Positions 60,941-64,000 of a stretch of DNA of 64,000 nucleotides are shown piece by piece. The notes below the pieces were generated by a model, which was given only the letters and a program-made list of their open reading frames with translations, had not been told where the DNA came from and searched no databases. How positions within the stretch are numbered: the first letter of the stretch is position 1; each line of letters begins with the position of its first letter. A program made the position numbers and the translations under genes. The DNA comes from Desulfuromonas soudanensis (lineage in GTDB: Bacteria > Desulfobacterota > Desulfuromonadia > Desulfuromonadales > WTL): positions 2,209,504 through 2,273,503 of the forward strand of contig NZ_CP010802.1 of NCBI RefSeq assembly GCF_001278055.1, read 5' to 3'.

Positions 60941-62047
60941 TCAGTTGATTTCCCCTTCCTTTCCTTGATCTTTTTTGTGCAGTACGAAACTTCGCAATTC
61001 ATCGAGGCTGCGAGCAATCGTCTCGAGAAACCCTTCGAAACGGTGGTTCCCCTCCTGCTGGTTTTCCATGATCGTTTTAAGGGCATCTTCGTGCAGTGAT
61101 AGACGCCGGATGAGAGGGTCGGAAGCCGCCCCGACGGACGGAAGAGGAAGGCCTGCCCCACTTTTTACGGCGGTGGCGCTCCAGACGGCGTTGAAGACTT
61201 CTTCCGGGTCGGCTCCCCCCTCCTCCCGCCAGACCTCCGGTGTCTCGCCGGCGACATCGCCCACCACCTCCTCCACCAGCTCGAGAGTCAGCTCCCGCGT
61301 TTCTTCGACAAAGGCGGCCAGCATCAGAAAATCGCAGAAGACGTTGATCAGGCGCGGAATCCCGAGGCTGTAGCGGTAGATGACTTCGAAGGTCCCATCA
61401 TGAAAGTGTACGGCCTCGCGGTTGCCGGCCTTCTCCAGGCGATGATAGATGTACTCTTCGGTCTCTTCGGGACGCAGGGGTTCGAGATGACAGTTGATGC
61501 CGATGCGTTGCCGCAACTGCCGCAGCTGCGGTTGGGCAATCAGAGTCTTCAGTTCAGGCTGACCGACGAGAATGATCTGCACCAGTTTGCAGGTTTCCCG
61601 TTCGAGATTGGAAAGGAGCCGGATTTCCTCCAGAGCATCGGAGGAGAGGTTCTGGGCCTCGTCGATGATGATGATCGGCCGGATGTTCTCGCCATGCCGG
61701 GCGAGAAAATAGCTGTTGAGGTCGCGTAGCAGGGCCACCTTGTCCTTGCCGGTCACATCGAGCCCGAAATCGTCGTTGATCAGATTGATCAGCTGCTCGG
61801 GGGTGACGCGGGTATTGAAGACCATCGACAGGGTCGTTCTGGCATCGAGTTTTTTGACGATATTGCGGATCAGCGTGGTCTTGCCGGAGCCGACCTCGCC
61901 GGTGAGGAGAATGAAGCCTGCCCCTTCGCGGATTCCGTATTCCAGGTAACTCAGCGCCTTCTTGTGGGAGCGGCTGAGATAGAGAAATCCCGGATTCGGC
62001 AGGAGTTCAAAGGGCTTTTGCTCAAGATTGAAAAATTGCTCGTACAT
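60941..62047 (-). CDS. XrtA-associated AAA ATPase (ExeA-like)
   Basis: A 368-residue P-loop ATPase of the ExeA/GspA group. It opens MYEQFFNLEQKPFELLPNP, with Walker A GEVGSGKTT (about 50-58), Walker B PIIIIDEAQNLS and sensor LIVGQPELK-like LVGQPELKTLI. An acidic, variable C-terminal tail follows after residue about 270. Proteins of this type sit in nearly every exosortase A locus and are thought to control export or assembly. The start lies three bases after the stop of the beta-barrel gene, with GAGG upstream. Confidence 0.92.
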   Translation of the reverse strand: MYEQFFNLEQKPFELLPNPGFLYLSRSHKKALSYLEYGIREGAGFILLTGEVGSGKTTLIRNIVKKLDARTTLSMVFNTRVTPEQLINLINDDFGLDVTGKDKVALLRDLNSYFLARHGENIRPIIIIDEAQNLSSDALEEIRLLSNLERETCKLVQIILVGQPELKTLIAQPQLRQLRQRIGINCHLEPLRPEETEEYIYHRLEKAGNREAVHFHDGTFEVIYRYSLGIPRLINVFCDFLMLAAFVEETRELTLELVEEVVGDVAGETPEVWREEGGADPEEVFNAVWSATAVKSGAGLPLPSVGAASDPLIRRLSLHEDALKTIMENQQEGNHRFEGFLETIARSLDELRSFVLHKKDQGKEGEIN

Positions 62048-62049
62048 CC

Positions 62050-63288
62050 CTAAAACCTCAGTTGACCTTCGATAAAAGCGATGTTGTTGCGATAATCGTT
62101 GAGAGCAAAATCCGAATTGTTTTCCGTCCAGGAATATCCCAGGGAGAGGGCCAGCCACTGCTGCCAGCGGTAGCCAAGACTCCCCAGGCCTCCGTAGCGC
62201 TGCACATCTTCCTCTTCGGGGAAAAACCGGTAGTACGTGTAGTGGCCCCGCAGGCCGAAGTAAAAGCGTTGTCCGAAGGGGATCTCGGCGGAGACCGTCC
62301 CTCCGGCGGCGCGGTCTTCCCTTTCGATCGTCTGATAGATCCCCTCCCTGGCAAAGATCCGGAATTCGGAGATCACTTTACTGCTGTAGGCGATCCGGCC
62401 GTACGCCTCCCGGTTTTTAACCAGACCCAGGTTGGCCGAAACGAAATAGTTGTCCGCATAACCGAGTTCCATAAGAAGAGCTTCGGAGCGTTGGTACACT
62501 GCGCTCCCGCGCCAGATGGCCGAAGGATTGTTCTCGCTCCTCTCTTCGAAATCGATCCAGGTCGCGCCGCCGGCCCCTTCGAGGGTGAAGCGGGGACCGA
62601 CGCGGTAGCTGAAGCCTGCGACGAGGTCCTTTTTGTTGAAATCCTCCGTCCTCTTGGCGTTGTGAAACCAGTCCGCATATCCGAGAGTGAGCTGCAGCCG
62701 CCTCGAATATTCGTATCCCAGATCGATAGTGCCGGTGTGATTCTCGGCATCGTCCCCTTCCGGAGCCTGATAGGAAAGGAGTTCATAGAGATAACCGAGG
62801 GTTGTGCTGACCTTCCTGCCGGGATGAAAACGATACTGAGGGTTGGCCTGGAAGCGGTTCAGATTACTCTTATTAACAAGGGTATTCTCCTCCACCACGG
62901 GACGGCGCTCGTCGACGACGACCCTTGTCAACTCGTCCCGCAGGGACAGGGTGAAATCGCGCCCGGGAAAGAGTTCGAGTTCGGCCAGGAGGCGCTGGAC
63001 GTCGCTCAGGCGGGTTTCGTCTTCTTCCGAATGATCCAGATAGTCGATGAATTTCAAGGCGTAATCGATGTCAAGGGTCAGATGTCGTGCCTTCCACGCC
63101 AGGGCAACCCCGGGGGTAACGATGGTGATGAAGTCATCCTCTTCGTCGGCGGCCTCGAGAAAAATGTTGTCGTTGTACTCCTCGCGGAGGTCGAGACGCG
63201 GATGCACCGTCAGCTCGGCTAGGGCTTCTGGCACCGGGGCCCCAAAAAGAAGCATCAGGCCAAGGGATATCAGGGCAAATGTGCGCAA
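62050..63288 (-). CDS. Exosortase-locus outer-membrane beta-barrel protein
   Basis: Exported protein of 412 residues: signal peptide (1-24, ending EALAEL), then LTVHPRLDLREEYNDNIFLE and alternating hydrophobic strands to the terminal aromatic residue (EGQLRF), the pattern of an outer-membrane barrel. It matches the PEP-CTERM-associated barrel family usually found beside the XrtA ATPase. It is probably the outer-membrane exit or a docking protein for the polymer. The start codon is TTG, with AAAGGAA four bases before it. About 30 bases separate it from the kinase gene. Confidence 0.87.
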   Translation of the reverse strand: MRTFALISLGLMLLFGAPVPEALAELTVHPRLDLREEYNDNIFLEAADEEDDFITIVTPGVALAWKARHLTLDIDYALKFIDYLDHSEEDETRLSDVQRLLAELELFPGRDFTLSLRDELTRVVVDERRPVVEENTLVNKSNLNRFQANPQYRFHPGRKVSTTLGYLYELLSYQAPEGDDAENHTGTIDLGYEYSRRLQLTLGYADWFHNAKRTEDFNKKDLVAGFSYRVGPRFTLEGAGGATWIDFEERSENNPSAIWRGSAVYQRSEALLMELGYADNYFVSANLGLVKNREAYGRIAYSSKVISEFRIFAREGIYQTIEREDRAAGGTVSAEIPFGQRFYFGLRGHYTYYRFFPEEEDVQRYGGLGSLGYRWQQWLALSLGYSWTENNSDFALNDYRNNIAFIEGQLRF

Positions 63289-63317
63289 GGGGTTCCTTTC
63301 CGCCGGCGTCGGGCCGC

Positions 63318-64000
63318 CTAGTAATAGCGATATCGTCCCAGTTTCGAAGGGGTCGTCACACAGTTGAAGACGACTCCGAGCATATTGACCGGTTTGAGAC
63401 TCTCCAGCGCCTCCTGGACCTCCGTCGCCTTGACCTGCCGCTGACGGATAACGAAAATCACCCCATCGACTTCGGCACCGAGAATCTGGGCTTCGGCAAA
63501 GGGGAGCACCGGAGGGAGATCAAAGATGATGTAGCGGTCGCCATAGCGGCTCTTGATCTCGGTGATGATCTCCTTCATGCGCTGGGATGCAAAACGCTCC
63601 ACGGGATCGGAGATCGCATCCCCGGCCGGCAGGACCACCAGCTTGCCGAGCCCGGTCTTGACCAGGGCCTGTTCGATGGGGACACCGTCCCGGAGGCAGT
63701 GCGCCAATCCGACCTCGGGCTCGATCCCCAGGTATTTGTGAACCATCGGCTTGCGCAAATCGGCGTCCACAAGAAGGACCGTATGGTCGTATTCCTGGGC
63801 CAGCGTCAGCGCAAGGTTGATCGCCGTCACGGTTTTGCCTTCGCCGGGAAGTGTGCTGGTGACGGCGAGGGTGTTGCGAAACGCCTCCGCCCGCGTCAAC
63901 TTGACCACGAGAGACTTGAGCTTTTTGTACTCCTCGGCGATTCCGGCCTGACAATTCCCGGCGCTCATCAGAAACGGGCTGTTGACCGGCAGCGGTGCAA
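63318..64000 (-). CDS. XrtA-associated tyrosine autokinase, 5' end beyond the right edge
   Basis: BY-kinase of the exopolysaccharide type; about 227 residues are visible, and the frame stays open to the right edge, so the N-terminus is missing. Walker A STLPGEGKTV, Walker A' VLLVDADLRKP and Walker B YIIFDLPPVLP are present; the C-terminus GRYRYY carries a short tyrosine cluster, the autophosphorylation tail. The visible N-terminal VNSPFLMSAGNCQAGIAEEYKKL looks like the start of the catalytic domain, so the complete protein is probably near 300 residues. It would control chain length or export, opposed by the phosphatase at 48512. Confidence 0.9.
   Translation of the reverse strand, partial: APLPVNSPFLMSAGNCQAGIAEEYKKLKSLVVKLTRAEAFRNTLAVTSTLPGEGKTVTAINLALTLAQEYDHTVLLVDADLRKPMVHKYLGIEPEVGLAHCLRDGVPIEQALVKTGLGKLVVLPAGDAISDPVERFASQRMKEIITEIKSRYGDRYIIFDLPPVLPFAEAQILGAEVDGVIFVIRQRQVKATEVQEALESLKPVNMLGVVFNCVTTPSKLGRYRYY

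Overview
The window looks like chromosomal DNA of a member of the Desulfuromonadales (Geobacter/Desulfuromonas-type Desulfobacterota). The reasons are a fused malic enzyme-phosphotransacetylase, a sigma-54-driven glnB-glnA pair, a recC-recB-recD operon, a small CxxCH lipoprotein, a split Fn3 protein and a large exosortase A (XrtA/PEP-CTERM) exopolysaccharide locus. This placement is inferred from gene content, not from a marker gene. Both ends are GC-rich; the middle (about 32-41 kb and 54-56 kb) is clearly AT-rich.

Layout. 1-3.3 kb (minus): phosphodiesterase - HIT hydrolase - LapA-like - ExbB - ExbD - ROK sugar kinase (cut by the left edge). 4.0-7.8 kb (plus): maeB and thrC, with a strong terminator and a heptanucleotide tandem repeat between them. 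7.9-13.2 kb (minus): glnA, glnB (sigma-54 promoter), an aldehyde dehydrogenase and an NtrC-type activator whose receiver has lost its switch residues. 13.4-22.1 kb (minus): recC-recB-recD. 22.2-23.7 kb: three small lipoproteins, one with two haem-binding motifs. 24.3-25.2 kb: a secreted Fn3 protein behind a sigma-54-type promoter. 25.3-64 kb: the exosortase A EPS locus, almost all on the minus strand.

The EPS locus reads from the right edge leftwards: BY-type tyrosine autokinase (cut by the right edge), outer-membrane beta-barrel protein, XrtA ATPase, polysaccharide deacetylase, FemAB-like protein, DegT aminotransferase, exosortase XrtA, EpsI, two acyltransferase-like proteins, carrier protein, acyl-CoA-dehydrogenase-like flavoprotein, AMP-forming ligase, amidohydrolase, second deacetylase, tyrosine phosphatase, O-antigen ligase/polymerase, pyruvyltransferase, glycosyltransferases, flippase, third deacetylase, ATP-grasp enzyme, CapK-like ligase and CapA-like protein. 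A cluster of insertion sequences (32.2-36.4 kb) then separates this from two more glycosyltransferases, a YdcF-like protein and the PrsK/PrsR two-component system that normally controls PEP-CTERM genes through sigma-54. Many neighbouring genes overlap by 1-4 bases, which points to long, translationally coupled operons.

Most interesting points. (1) Carrier protein, dehydrogenase and ligase together look like the pyrrole/prodigiosin-type carrier-bound amino acid oxidation triad, here placed inside an exopolysaccharide locus. (2) Three sigma-54-type -24/-12 promoters lie near prsK/prsR: one before the Fn3 gene, one before a secreted jelly-roll/lyase-like gene and one orphan whose gene seems to have been lost beside a transposase remnant. 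(3) An IS256-family transposase remnant carries precise insertions of an IS30-family and an IS630-family element, with target duplications that can be read by eye.
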